This document shows positions 8,408 to 17,535 of a DNA stretch of 64,000 nt, one piece after another; position 1 is the stretch's first letter, and each line of letters opens with the position of its first letter. A model generated the notes under the pieces. It saw only the letters and a list, made by a program, of their open reading frames with translations. It did not search any database and was not told the DNA's origin. The stretch spans positions 62,001 through 126,000 of the forward strand of contig NZ_LMPV01000012.1 of assembly GCF_001423965.1 (NCBI RefSeq). Direction: 5' to 3'. This stretch comes from Exiguobacterium sp. Leaf196. Its GTDB lineage: Bacteria > Bacillota > Bacilli > Exiguobacteriales > Exiguobacteriaceae. Position numbers and translations under genes: made by a program.

Positions 8408-8863
8408 ATGAAAGCTTATGAATCGATGAAACAAGAGGTCATTACGGTAAACGATACAGATCTGATTCGTACGGTCATCGAACGATTCATTCAATCTGGT
8501 ATTAGCGGCGTACCCGTCATCAATGCCGAGCAAGAGGTCGTCGGTTATATCAGTGACGGAGATATCATGCGCGCGATCGGAAAACACAAGGACATCATCG
8601 TCGATACATTCTTATATGTAGATGTCATCAAAGGAGACGAAGAAGATTATGAAGATCGAATTCGTCATATCTTGAATCGACCTGTCATGGAACTTGCACG
8701 CCGGAAGGTTGTAACAGCAGACGCTGATACAGAAATGGAAGAGATTGCAGCAACGCTCGGTTCAAAACGGATCAAAAAGCTTCCAATCCTTAAGGCAGGA
8801 CGTCTTGTTGGGATCATTAGTCGAGGCGACGTCATCCGCCATTCGTTTAAACAGTTCATATAA
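8408..8863 (+). CDS. CBS-domain protein
   Basis: 151 aa from the ATG at 8408, which has AAAGGAG at 8394-8400. Two CBS modules (about residues 1-60 and 88-150) and nothing else, so it is a stand-alone Bateman pair that should bind an adenosyl ligand. The linker contains acidic GDEEDYEDRIR. The gene precedes the MFS exporter by 26 bases and shares its MarR-operator promoter, which suggests a sensor or modulator role beside the transporter. Function not known. Confidence 0.85.
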   Translation: MKAYESMKQEVITVNDTDLIRTVIERFIQSGISGVPVINAEQEVVGYISDGDIMRAIGKHKDIIVDTFLYVDVIKGDEEDYEDRIRHILNRPVMELARRKVVTADADTEMEEIAATLGSKRIKKLPILKAGRLVGIISRGDVIRHSFKQFI

Positions 8864-8889
8864 TACATTCAATAGAAAGAAGGGACACT

Positions 8890-10128
8890 ATGGCACTTGC
8901 TGAAAAAACAACGACGCTTGAGCCGGAAACGGTATTAGCGGAAAGCAAACATGGATTATTCCATCAACCGGTTGCTGTTTGGGCAGTCTTTTTCGCCAGT
9001 ATTACAGCATTCATGGGAATGGGACTCGTCAATCCCGTCTTACCGACGATTGCCGAGAATTTAGAAGCGTCCAAAAGTGAAGTAACGCTCTTATTTACAA
9101 GTTATAATGCCGTCATGGCATTCGCGATGTTAATTACAGGCGCGATCTCATCACGGATTGGTCAAAAAGGAACATTGATGCTCGGGATTGCCGTCATCGC
9201 AATTGTTGCTGGTTTTGCTTCACAAGCAGACAGCATTTGGACGCTCGTCGCGTTACGCGGTGGATGGGGACTTGGAAACGCGTTGTTCGTCGCAACAGCA
9301 CTTGCTGCGATTGTTTCGCTGTCATCAGGTGGAACAGCAAAAGCCATTATTTTGTATGAAGCAGCCGTTGGTCTCGGGATTTCGATTGGACCGCTATTAG
9401 GCGGAACACTCGGTTCGATCACATGGCGCGCCCCATTCATGGGTGTTGCAACAATCATGGTCATCGCATTTCTTGTCTTGCTCTTCTTGATGCCAAAACA
9501 AGCAGCATCTGCTGCACCAAAACAAAAGTTATCATTAAAAGCACCGTTCCAAGCGATGAAGCATCGTTCGCTCTTGACACTCGGGATCGTTGCGGCGCTT
9601 TATAACGTTGGTTTCTTTACGATCATGGCCTATGCACCATTCGTCATGAAACTACCAGCGAAAGGACTCGGATTCGTCTTCCTCGGTTGGGGGATGTTGC
9701 TTGCGATCACATCAGTCTTAACGGCTCCGAAACTGAAACAATGGTTCGGAACGATCAAAGCGATGATCATGATGTTGATCACATTCGCGATCTTGCTTCT
9801 GTTGATGGGGATTTTCACGGAAACTCCAGCCGTCGTCATCGTCTGTGTCATCTTGGCGGGAGCTGTGCTTGGGAATAACAACACGCTCATCACGACAGCT
9901 GTCATGGATGCAGCACCTGTCGAACGTTCGACAGCATCTGCGGCATACAGTTTCCTACGTTTTCTCGGGGCAGCCATCGCGCCATTCATGGCCGGTAAAT
10001 TGGCTGAAATCTTCAACGCAAATCTACCGTTTTATGTCGGAAGTGGCTTCGTCCTCTTATCCGTCATCATCATCGGGGTCAATCTCAAACACATTCGCCA
10101 TATCGACCGGACGGAAGGCGGACATTAA
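8890..10128 (+). CDS. MFS drug-efflux-type transporter
   Basis: 412 aa, about 12 hydrophobic helices and a central basic loop near residues 203-220. The motif-A-like segment GAISSRIGQKG lies in the loop after helix 2 and the antiporter-type GISIGPLLGGTLG in helix 5, typical of 12-helix multidrug/H+ antiporters. Cotranscribed with the CBS gene under the twin operators, followed by a terminator. Probably exports the compound sensed by the adjacent MarR protein; the substrate cannot be read from sequence. Confidence 0.88.
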   Translation: MALAEKTTTLEPETVLAESKHGLFHQPVAVWAVFFASITAFMGMGLVNPVLPTIAENLEASKSEVTLLFTSYNAVMAFAMLITGAISSRIGQKGTLMLGIAVIAIVAGFASQADSIWTLVALRGGWGLGNALFVATALAAIVSLSSGGTAKAIILYEAAVGLGISIGPLLGGTLGSITWRAPFMGVATIMVIAFLVLLFLMPKQAASAAPKQKLSLKAPFQAMKHRSLLTLGIVAALYNVGFFTIMAYAPFVMKLPAKGLGFVFLGWGMLLAITSVLTAPKLKQWFGTIKAMIMMLITFAILLLLMGIFTETPAVVIVCVILAGAVLGNNNTLITTAVMDAAPVERSTASAAYSFLRFLGAAIAPFMAGKLAEIFNANLPFYVGSGFVLLSVIIIGVNLKHIRHIDRTEGGH

Positions 10129-10140
10129 TTCGATAACAAG

Positions 10141-10172
10141 ACAGCCGAAGCGCATTCGCTTCGGCTGTTTTT
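10141..10172 (+). terminator. Terminator after the MFS gene
   Basis: ACAGCCGAAGCG, loop CATT, CGCTTCGGCTGT, then T5. Confidence 0.9.
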
Positions 10173-10180
10173 GATTGAAA

Positions 10181-10606
10181 TCAAGAGGGGTACATGGTTC
10201 TTAACGTGCGGATCGAGTGCTCGATCATTTCCCGAAGTACGCCTAAGTCGATGTCAGTCAGTCGTTTTACGTAGATGCAGGACTTACCGCGTCGATACGT
10301 ACCGAGACTGGCAAGCAGTCGTTCTGAGACTGCGTCTTCACCAAGTGCGAGATAAAGGACGAGGTTCGTCTTCCGCGGAGAAAAGCCGACATAAAAGCTA
10401 TCGCCCTCGCGGCCGGAGGCATAGCGATAATGGTAGGAACCAAAACCAATCAAGGATGAACCCCAAAGGACGGCTTCATATCCCGTGACATCTTCGAAGA
10501 ACTGACGTAGTGTGATACCATCTGCTTGACGTTCCGGCGGTTCGACTTGTGCCAGAAAGGCATCAACGGACTGTTCGGTAGGACCTGTCTTTGGCGTATC
10601 AGGCAT
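10181..10606 (-). CDS. DUF1801 (YdhG-like) domain protein
   Basis: 141-aa cytoplasmic protein of the DUF1801 fold. Visible family traits are the central GFGSYHYRYASGREGDSF segment, the FSPRKTNLVLYL strand and RGKSCIYVKRLTDID near residue 105. Relatives include B. subtilis YdhG/Fra, an iron-donor protein, but many members are uncharacterised. Single gene with no clear partner. Confidence 0.75.
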   Translation of the reverse strand: MPDTPKTGPTEQSVDAFLAQVEPPERQADGITLRQFFEDVTGYEAVLWGSSLIGFGSYHYRYASGREGDSFYVGFSPRKTNLVLYLALGEDAVSERLLASLGTYRRGKSCIYVKRLTDIDLGVLREMIEHSIRTLRTMYPS

Positions 10607-10691
10607 AAGCAGACTCCTTTCGGATGAAGAAGATATGGGTTACTTTCGAGAAGTGCTAGTAAATATCCTGTGGCTCAGAGGTGGAAATCGA

Positions 10692-11039
10692 ATGAAGCAT
10701 CGTATCGTGTTTCGAGGAGAAGAAAGCAGTGTACTATGGGAAATCTTACACGTATATCCAACGCAAGAAGAACTAACGATTCAGATGGTAGGGCGGAATA
10801 GTGAACACCAGTTTTCAGTTACATTCAATCAATATGATGCGTTCATCCGTAACTTTGCTCACGTCCATGAGTCGTTACACGGTGAAGTCGTATTCGAGCA
10901 GGGAGTAATTCGTCTCCGCTTACGCTATGACCGACTTGGTCGTGTCTTCATCAGTTGGTCTGACGGACAAACGAGTCACCAGTTTCGCAGTGATCAAAGT
11001 TATTTAAGTGAGGCGTTAGCACAACTTGGCGTCTACTGA
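10692..11039 (+). CDS. Hypothetical protein, 115 aa
   Basis: The ATG at 10692 has AGAGGTGG at 10677-10684; an upstream in-frame start at 10635 has no ribosome site. The protein is soluble, beta-rich and aromatic (VTFNQYDAFIRNF, RVFISWSDGQTSHQF). The pattern of a short helix followed by strands with a G-x-V-F/I-x-W element is loosely like the WapI/DUF6228 immunity-type fold. That is a weak impression, not an assignment. Confidence 0.6.
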   Translation: MKHRIVFRGEESSVLWEILHVYPTQEELTIQMVGRNSEHQFSVTFNQYDAFIRNFAHVHESLHGEVVFEQGVIRLRLRYDRLGRVFISWSDGQTSHQFRSDQSYLSEALAQLGVY

Positions 11040-11064
11040 ATCAGCTGATGAAAGGCGCTAACAC

Positions 11065-11117
11065 AAAAAGAAGGGACGACATTCGGTTACAATATCGAAT
11101 GTCGTTCCTTCTTTTTT
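11065..11117. terminator. Bidirectional terminator
   Basis: AAAAAGAAGGGACGACATTCG (11065-11085, given only as its position and ends: AAAAAG...ATTCG) pairs with CGAATG...CTTTTT (11096-11116), one G-U pair. It serves the 115-aa gene and the convergent M20 peptidase gene. Confidence 0.85.
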
Positions 11118-12289
11118 TAATGTGATGGGAGCGATTGATGTAATGGTGTGTTGATCAAGTTGAAGCAAAACGCAATCGTTTGTTCATATTCGGATAACGG
11201 AATCGATTCATCCACTTGGTGTGCGAGACGGAAATCATGGAATGAAGCGATTGCGATTGGAAATGACTTTTTCGCTTGGCTGAACATCGCACCATCCGTT
11301 CCACCTGGAATAGCGATTTTTCGTGGTGTCACGCCGCTAACCTGCTCCATCGTATCTGCGACCTGTTGCAAGAAAGGCGCCTGTTCATCGGTTTCACAAG
11401 AAGGAATATCCTTGATGACGGTCACGTTCATATCAAACTCGGAATCTTCTGCTACAAGACGACGCTCGATAGCTGTAAAGGCAGCAAGAACGTCCGCTCG
11501 ACCGAACCCGGGAATCGTCCGAATATCCATATAAAACGAAGCCTGACTCGGAACGACGTTCGGTCCTTCGCCTCCTTTTATGGATGTGATTGACGCGACG
11601 ACTGGACCAAGCGCTGGATGATGATTCGCCGTAATCGAGAAGCGTTCCGACTTCACTTCCTGGATGACGCGATAGACGTCATCGATCGCATTACGTCCGA
11701 GTTGAGGGGCAGAGCTGTGTGCACTTTTCCCACGACATGTCACTTCGATCCCAACGACCCCTTTTTGTGCATAACCGATCATTCCGCTTGTTGGTTCTGT
11801 GATCAGTAAAGCGTCTAAATCATCCGCGTGTCCTTGTTCGGTCAAATGACGAGCACCCGTCATTCCATTCTCCTCATCGGATGTAATCAGAAGTTTGATA
11901 GTGTTTGGTCGTTCTTGACGTTCTCTATATTGAATCAGTGCTTGCACCATTGCCATGACACCTGATTTCATATCAGAAGCCCCACGACCATAGATGCGGC
12001 CGTCTTCGATTTCGCCACCATATGGATCTTTCGTCCAGCCGTCTTCTTGAACTGGAACCGTATCGAGATGACCAGATAGACCGAGGACGGCAGGACGTGA
12101 AACATCCTCGCTCGCAGGGACGGTCGCGACGAGACAAATTCGTTTTGGTGAAACTTCAATCCATTCTGTCGAGATCTGATGATCGACCAATACATCGTAT
12201 ACGTAACGTGCGACGGCTTCTTCTCCGTCCATCGGATTGACACTTGGAATTTGAAGACACCGTTGTAAGTAAGTAATCGCTGTTTGCAT
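11117..12289 (-). CDS. M20 family metallopeptidase (ArgE/DapE type)
   Basis: 390 aa from the ATG at 12289, preceded by AAAGGGGG; an in-frame extension to 12433 has no ribosome site and overlaps a terminator. Family zinc and catalytic motifs: LSGHLDTVP, GRGASDMKSG, TSDEENGMTGARHL and a late HQVDESIPLSEY. The lid domain is at about residues 175-285. Members remove acyl or succinyl groups from amino acids; none of arg, dap or lys genes is nearby, so the substrate is open. Confidence 0.85.
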   Translation of the reverse strand: MQTAITYLQRCLQIPSVNPMDGEEAVARYVYDVLVDHQISTEWIEVSPKRICLVATVPASEDVSRPAVLGLSGHLDTVPVQEDGWTKDPYGGEIEDGRIYGRGASDMKSGVMAMVQALIQYRERQERPNTIKLLITSDEENGMTGARHLTEQGHADDLDALLITEPTSGMIGYAQKGVVGIEVTCRGKSAHSSAPQLGRNAIDDVYRVIQEVKSERFSITANHHPALGPVVASITSIKGGEGPNVVPSQASFYMDIRTIPGFGRADVLAAFTAIERRLVAEDSEFDMNVTVIKDIPSCETDEQAPFLQQVADTMEQVSGVTPRKIAIPGGTDGAMFSQAKKSFPIAIASFHDFRLAHQVDESIPLSEYEQTIAFCFNLINTPLHQSLPSH

Positions 12290-12390
12290 GAATTTTTCCC
12301 CCTTTACCTGTAGTGTACCCTGATAAAAATACTTCAGGGAGGTAAACTGATTCAGAAAATAATTTACGGTACTGAACGTCTTGAGGTAAA

Positions 12391-12425
12391 AGAAAAGCGG
12401 TGCAACTAAAGGGTTACACCGCGCA
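12391..12425 (-). terminator. Terminator after the SDR gene
   Basis: On the minus strand GCGGTGT (12416-12422 region), loop, ACACCGC-complementary arm GCACCGC, then TTTTCTTTT. Confidence 0.7.
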
Positions 12426-12429
12426 TTGC

Positions 12430-13260
12430 TCATTCACTTTTTTCTGCTTCGTCTTTCCACTTCGAATCGATTAACATCTCTCCCGGCCATGTATAAGCCA
12501 TGATGCCGCCATCCGCCGTGATGTCCTCACCTGTGACATATGAGCTGTCGTCAGAAGCAAGGAAGAGGGCGACCGTTGCCATCTCGCGTGGTTTACCGAG
12601 TCGACCGAGTGGTGTGATCCAGGCGTTCGCATCGCGGAACTGTTTGCCTTGTTCTTTTTCTTTTTCACCGACGAGTGTATCGATGAGTGGTGTTTCAATC
12701 GTTCCTGGCGATAACGAATTGACACGAATACCATGACGCGCGTAATCGATTGCCATCGCGCGAGTGAAGTTCGCGATCCCGCCTTTCGCCGCGTTATAAC
12801 CAGACCGGTTCAAGTCAGCTGCGCGACCCGACATCGATGACGTGTTGATGATCGAACCACCGTTATCCAGCATGAGTGGAATCAAGAATTTACTGACGAG
12901 GAATGTACCGCGTAAATCGACAGCGATGATCCGGTCGAAGAGATCGATTGGATACTCGTGGACTTTCCCGCCTTGTTCATCGATTCCGGCATTGTTGAAG
13001 AGGACGTCGACCGTACCGTATGTCTCTTTGACATGCTTCGCAAGTTGCTCAACACTCTCGACGTCTGAGACGTCGACATGGACGGCTTCCGCTTTCCCGC
13101 CTTGTTGTGTAATCTGTTCTACTGTTTGTTGTGCTTTTTCAAGTGAGACATCGGCACAAACGACCGTTGCTCCTTGTTCTGCGAATACAAGCGCAGTCGC
13201 TTGTCCAATCCCTGTTGCCGAGCCGGTAATGACAGCTATTTTTTGATCCAGTCTACCCAT
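12430..13260 (-). CDS. Short-chain dehydrogenase/reductase
   Basis: 276-aa classical SDR. NAD(P) motif TGSATGIGQ (residues 12-20), NNAG near 90, catalytic Ser in NTSSMSGRA and YNAAK near residues 157-161. Closest groups are 3-oxoacyl-ACP-reductase-like and glucose-1-dehydrogenase-like SDRs; the substrate cannot be told. Start has TTAGGAGGG. Possibly transcribed on into the M20 peptidase gene, although a terminator-like hairpin lies between them. Confidence 0.87.
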   Translation of the reverse strand: MGRLDQKIAVITGSATGIGQATALVFAEQGATVVCADVSLEKAQQTVEQITQQGGKAEAVHVDVSDVESVEQLAKHVKETYGTVDVLFNNAGIDEQGGKVHEYPIDLFDRIIAVDLRGTFLVSKFLIPLMLDNGGSIINTSSMSGRAADLNRSGYNAAKGGIANFTRAMAIDYARHGIRVNSLSPGTIETPLIDTLVGEKEKEQGKQFRDANAWITPLGRLGKPREMATVALFLASDDSSYVTGEDITADGGIMAYTWPGEMLIDSKWKDEAEKSE

Positions 13261-13332
13261 TGCTAAATCCCTCCTAAGTCGTATCGTTCACCTTATGAAA
13301 CATTCCCGGAGAAATGGAGATTAAACCCATCG

Positions 13333-14265
13333 ATGCGTCTAGTAATAGAAGATAAGGGGTACATCTACAACAGCATAATCGCTGTAAAAAGGGAGATGAG
13401 AACGCTGACATCCGATCAATGGCAACTTGCCAAAAAATTATTACAGGAAGCTGTCGAGTATCAAATGACGCTCGAGAAAAGTGCGTTCGCAGATCAACTG
13501 ATTGATCAAACGACACCTGTCCTTTGGTTTGGTGATGCGACGCGTAGCAGTTGGGTGACGATCGCGACGAACCCATCCCGAACGCAGTTTTTAGACCGGA
13601 CGGGCGCATTACGATTCGACGAGACCGGTCCGCTCTTTATTCGTCCGAAGTCGATGTCATGGGAGGATTATCTCCAGGAGGAGACGCTGACAGATTCAAT
13701 CCGGCGCTTCAATCGTTACTTTAAACAACCAAATGTGTACCGGACCTGGTTCGGTCGACCTGGTGGCGGTAAGCTTGAAGGATTCTTGAACGGACTCGGT
13801 GCGTCGTTTTACGAGGAGGCGCTTGATCCAGTCGTTCATCTGGATTTTTTTCCGTTTCCGACGCACCACTACATGGGAGCGATCAAAGAACGCAGCGTGT
13901 TGGAAGATAGTCCGTTCGGTCAGACATTTTTGTTACGCCTGCTTGAACTGTTTTCGATAAAAGGAATCATCCTGCTCGGTAAGGAACACACGGAACGATT
14001 TGTGAAGCTCGAACCAGATATCGATTGGACAACCTATCGACCAACGGATTATCCAGACGCGATTTTTCAAATCAGCTTCTCGTCACGATTTCAGGTCCCC
14101 GTCGTCGGACTCCACTTCAAACCGAGTGAGCAGTTCATCGGTCTCGGTAATCGAAAGGATGAAAAAGGCGTCAGCCATGGCACCTATGGGTCAGCGGAAC
14201 ACTTACGTCAAATCGGAAAAATCGTCCGTGAAAAAGTCGCGACATACAGTGAAAAAGGTGATTGA
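13333..14265 (+). CDS. Uracil-DNA-glycosylase-fold-like protein, uncharacterised
   Basis: Up to 310 aa. The start is uncertain: ATG 13333 has only a distant GGAG, and ATG 13396 has AAGGGAG but directly abutting. Motifs reminiscent of the UDG superfamily are TNPSRTQF (near residue 80), HLDFFPFPTHHY (near 173), KGIILLGKEHTERF (near 213) and VGLHFKPS (near 258), the order being the same as motif A to the HPS loop. No experimental function known to me. It precedes htpG, whose -35 overlaps its stop codon. A similar-type protein lies on the other side of htpG. Confidence 0.6.
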   Translation: MRLVIEDKGYIYNSIIAVKREMRTLTSDQWQLAKKLLQEAVEYQMTLEKSAFADQLIDQTTPVLWFGDATRSSWVTIATNPSRTQFLDRTGALRFDETGPLFIRPKSMSWEDYLQEETLTDSIRRFNRYFKQPNVYRTWFGRPGGGKLEGFLNGLGASFYEEALDPVVHLDFFPFPTHHYMGAIKERSVLEDSPFGQTFLLRLLELFSIKGIILLGKEHTERFVKLEPDIDWTTYRPTDYPDAIFQISFSSRFQVPVVGLHFKPSEQFIGLGNRKDEKGVSHGTYGSAEHLRQIGKIVREKVATYSEKGD

Positions 14266-14290
14266 CAGATATTTCGAACTCCCTAATAAT
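14262..14290 (+). promoter_or_regulatory. Sigma-A promoter of htpG
   Basis: -35 TTGACA (14262-14267), 17-bp spacer, -10 AATAAT (14285-14290). The transcription start would fall just before the CIRCE element. Confidence 0.85.
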
Positions 14291-14300
14291 AGGAGATGAA

Positions 14301-14327
14301 TTAGCACTCTGTATGATTGAGTGCTAA
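14301..14327. promoter_or_regulatory. CIRCE operator (HrcA site) upstream of htpG
   Basis: TTAGCACTC-N9-GAGTGCTAA, a perfect match to the CIRCE inverted repeat. It lies between the promoter and the ribosome site of htpG, the usual place for HrcA repression. Confidence 0.97.
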
Positions 14328-14341
14328 AAAAGGGAGGCAGA

Positions 14342-16210
14342 ATGAGCATGGAAACGAAACAATTTAAGGCGGAATCAAAACGATTGCTGGAGATGATGAT
14401 TCATTCCATCTATACGCATAAGGAGATTTTCCTGCGCGAATTGATCTCAAATGCAAGTGACGCCATGGATAAGATGTACTACAAAGCATTGACGGACGAG
14501 ACGATTTCGTTCGAGAAGGAACACTACAAAATTACGATCGAACCAAATAAAGAAGCGCGTCAACTCATCATTCGTGATACGGGAATCGGAATGACGAAGG
14601 AAGAACTAGAAGAGAATCTCGGTACGATCGCGAAGAGTGGGTCGCTTGCCTTCAAGGCAGAGAATGAAGCACAAGATGGTCATGATATCATCGGTCAATT
14701 CGGTGTCGGATTCTATTCTGCCTTCATGGTCGCAGACGTCGTCACTGTCGTTACGAAACCGTTCGGCAGTGCAGTCGCTTATAAATGGGAATCGCGTGGT
14801 GTCGAAGGTTATACGATCGAGGAAGTCGACAAAGAAACCGTCGGAACGGAGATTACGCTCCACATCAAGGCGAACGAGGAAGAAGAATCGTATGACGAAT
14901 ACCTCGAGACTTATCGTCTGCGCAGCATCATCAAGAAATATTCAGATTTCATCCGTTATCCGATTGAGATGAAGGAACTCGAACGTCAGCCGATCGAAGG
15001 CAGTGATGAGACGGAAGAGGTCGAGGTCGTCAAGACGATCAACAGTATGGTGCCGATCTGGCGGAAGAACAAACGAGAATTGACAGACGAAGACTATGCG
15101 AATTTCTACCAAGAGAAGCGGTATGGTTTTGACAAACCGGCAAAACACATTCATATCAGCGTCGATGGCGCCGTTCGTTATCAATCGATCTTATTCATTC
15201 CGGAACAGGCACCGTACGATTATTATTCGAAAGAATTTGAAAAAGGACTCGAGCTTTACGCGAATGGTGTCTTGATCATGGAAAAATGCAGTGATTTGTT
15301 GCCGGATCACTTCAGTTTCGTCAAAGGAATGGTCGACTCGGAGGACTTATCGCTTAACATCTCGCGTGAGTTGTTGCAACACGATCGTCAATTGAAACTG
15401 ATCGCGAAAAATATCCAAAGTAAAATTAAAACACAACTCGAAGCACTTTTACGCGAAGATCGCGCGAAGTACGAAACGTTCTATCAAGCGTTCGGACGTC
15501 AGCTGAAGTTTGGTATGTACAATGATTACGGCATGCATAAAGAACAGGTACAGGACCTGATCCTCTTCTACTCAGCGAAGGAGAAGAAGTTGATCACGCT
15601 CGCAGAATATGTCGCAGCGATGCCGGAAGACCAAGCGCATATCTACTACGCCGCTGGTGAGAGCACAAATCGTTTGGATAAATTACCGCAATCCGAGCTC
15701 GTCCGTGATAAAGGATATGACATCTTGTACTTCACGGAAGAAATCGATGAGTTCGCGATTCAGATGCTGATGACGTATGACGAGAAAACATTCAAATCGG
15801 TTACGAGCAGTGACTTAGGAATCGAAGCAGAAGAAGCAGAGACGACAGAGGCACAAGTAGAAATGTTCCAAGCGATGCAGGAGATCTTAAGTGGACAGGT
15901 CAAGGAAGTCAAAGCATCGACGCGTCTAAAATCGCATCCTGTCTGCTTTGCGACAGACGGCGCCGTCTCAATTGAGATGGAGAAAATCTTGAAAGCGATG
16001 CCGAATAATGAAGGGGTAGAAGCGGTCAAGATTCTCGAGTTGAACCCGTCACACCTGGTGTTTAAATCTCTTGAATCAGCTTATCAAAACGACCGTTCGA
16101 AATTTGAGCGCTATACAAAACTGATGTATCAACAAGCATTGCTTGTCGAAGGACTCCCACTCGAGGATCCAGTAGCATTCGCGAATGATGTGTGTTTATT
16201 AATGGTTTAA
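14342..16210 (+). CDS. htpG: Molecular chaperone HtpG (Hsp90)
   Basis: 622 aa, the usual length of bacterial Hsp90. N-terminal GHKL ATPase motifs are [19 protein letters not shown] and [14 protein letters not shown]; middle and C-terminal dimerisation domains follow. ATG 14342 (or 14348) follows AGGGAGG at 14331-14337. A CIRCE operator sits right upstream, so HrcA should control it. In B. subtilis htpG is not in the HrcA regulon, so the wiring differs here. Confidence 0.97.
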   Translation: MSMETKQFKAESKRLLEMMIHSIYTHKEIFLRELISNASDAMDKMYYKALTDETISFEKEHYKITIEPNKEARQLIIRDTGIGMTKEELEENLGTIAKSGSLAFKAENEAQDGHDIIGQFGVGFYSAFMVADVVTVVTKPFGSAVAYKWESRGVEGYTIEEVDKETVGTEITLHIKANEEEESYDEYLETYRLRSIIKKYSDFIRYPIEMKELERQPIEGSDETEEVEVVKTINSMVPIWRKNKRELTDEDYANFYQEKRYGFDKPAKHIHISVDGAVRYQSILFIPEQAPYDYYSKEFEKGLELYANGVLIMEKCSDLLPDHFSFVKGMVDSEDLSLNISRELLQHDRQLKLIAKNIQSKIKTQLEALLREDRAKYETFYQAFGRQLKFGMYNDYGMHKEQVQDLILFYSAKEKKLITLAEYVAAMPEDQAHIYYAAGESTNRLDKLPQSELVRDKGYDILYFTEEIDEFAIQMLMTYDEKTFKSVTSSDLGIEAEEAETTEAQVEMFQAMQEILSGQVKEVKASTRLKSHPVCFATDGAVSIEMEKILKAMPNNEGVEAVKILELNPSHLVFKSLESAYQNDRSKFERYTKLMYQQALLVEGLPLEDPVAFANDVCLLMV

Positions 16211-16216
16211 ATTGAA

Positions 16217-16250
16217 ATGACGCTATCCGTATGAGGATGGCGTCATTTTT
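16217..16250 (+). terminator. Terminator after htpG
   Basis: ATGACGCTATCC, loop GTATGA, GGATGGCGTCAT, T-rich tail. Confidence 0.85.
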
Positions 16251-16265
16251 CAAAAAAAGAATGAG

Positions 16266-17003
16266 CTACTCCGCAAAATGCTGAATGAGCTGTTTCATTA
16301 AGTACGGTTGATTCTCTTCAAACTGTTTTTTCCGATGACCATTCGCACCAGATGGATGAGGGAAGCCTGAAAGAAGCTGATGCTGTTCGATTCGTCCATC
16401 ATGAATCAAACTACGGACTTGTGCTTCGACGACACGACCAAGTGGAATCAACAGTGTCGGTTTTCGTAGCTGATTGATTTCAGCGACGAAGTGTTCCTCC
16501 GCATAATGTCTCAACAAAGGACTGCGACTGATCTTCGGTTGATGCCCCGAATAATTTTTTTCCCGATAGAAGACGGGTTGCTTTAACAGTGACGTCGGAT
16601 GTAATAATTCCTGATGTTGATGAAATAAGCTAGCCGTCGTCTCGATTCCAAGCAATGCTGGAAGCTCAAGTGCATCTAACATCTGGACGAGATTACGTCG
16701 CATCGTTCCAGCAAAACTGGCTGTATATTTGACGAGCCGTGCCGTCTCTTCTAGCGAAGCACCATGATGGAGCGCATCCGTCGCTTCCTCAAAGGCGATT
16801 CGCATCTGTTCAAAGCCAGGTGTGATCCCGACGATGACGACTTTAGCCTCAGTATTGATATATTCACCGATCGGAGAATAATAGACGGTTAGATTATTCT
16901 CCTGTTGCAATAAAAAATCATCCGTCCATAATTCATCACGTCGTAACGTACGATCGTCAGGTAAGCTACGAATGACTTGTTCAAATATAGTTAACGAATT
17001 CAT
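16266..17003 (-). CDS. Uracil-DNA glycosylase superfamily-like protein
   Basis: 245 aa. VIVGITPGFEQMRIAF (about residues 56-71) resembles UDG motif A, TLLIPLGRVVEAQV the central strand, and SGFPHPSGANGHRKKQF (near residue 219) the HPS leucine-loop motif of the superfamily. The middle (ETARLVKYTASFAGTMRRN) is not typical of Ung or MUG. It is the convergent neighbour of htpG. A base-excision role is plausible but unproven. Confidence 0.65.
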   Translation of the reverse strand: MNSLTIFEQVIRSLPDDRTLRRDELWTDDFLLQQENNLTVYYSPIGEYINTEAKVVIVGITPGFEQMRIAFEEATDALHHGASLEETARLVKYTASFAGTMRRNLVQMLDALELPALLGIETTASLFHQHQELLHPTSLLKQPVFYREKNYSGHQPKISRSPLLRHYAEEHFVAEINQLRKPTLLIPLGRVVEAQVRSLIHDGRIEQHQLLSGFPHPSGANGHRKKQFEENQPYLMKQLIQHFAE

Positions 17004-17095
17004 GAAAGGTCCTCTTCTCTCTGTATTGGCACTATAATAACAAATAATACCATTTGAGACAAATAAACCCTTTCACTATTTTGATAGGGGCACAC

Positions 17096-17121
17096 AAAAA
17101 GGACTCAAGACGAGTCCTTTT
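17096..17121 (-). terminator. Terminator after the IsdG-like gene
   Basis: AAAAAGGACTC, loop AAGAC, GAGTCCTTTTT. Read on the minus strand it ends in a T run. Confidence 0.85.
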
Positions 17122-17125
17122 TAGT

Positions 17126-17449
17126 TTATTGCGCGCGTTCTTTGACCGAAGCGACTTCGTACGTCAGAATCTCGCTACCGAGCATTGGCGATTCTCCCGC
17201 TTCACTATTCGCCGGTCGACTATGGGACGCTTTGAAATCGTCACTTTCCCGCCATGCTTGGAAACTCTTCATATCTTCCCAGTACATGTTGACGTTCATC
17301 TCATCATGTTCTTCGATGTTTTGTGTCAACAAGACCTCGACGCGGATGAATCCATCCATCGTATCAAGTCCACTTGGACGTGTAAAACGAGGAGCGAGGG
17401 CAGCAGCCATGCCTTTTTTGACTTTAATACGGTTCGTAACGACGATCAT
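17126..17449 (-). CDS. IsdG/HmoA-type haem-degrading monooxygenase
   Basis: 107-aa antibiotic-biosynthesis-monooxygenase fold. From the ATG at 17449 the catalytic triad of IsdG/IsdI is present at the same numbering: Asn6 (MIVVTNRI), Trp66 (SFQAW) and His76 (FKASH). The family cleaves haem to release iron. A GAAAGGGG ribosome site precedes the ATG, and an in-frame extension to 17467 is not needed. No haem uptake gene adjoins it and I see no Fur box. Confidence 0.88.
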   Translation of the reverse strand: MIVVTNRIKVKKGMAAALAPRFTRPSGLDTMDGFIRVEVLLTQNIEEHDEMNVNMYWEDMKSFQAWRESDDFKASHSRPANSEAGESPMLGSEILTYEVASVKERAQ

Positions 17450-17535
17450 TATGAAATCCCCTTTCAAAAAACGAATAATGTACTTCTTCAGTATAGTACG
17501 ATGAAGGCAAGAATGCCGGAAAGAAGGAACAAACG

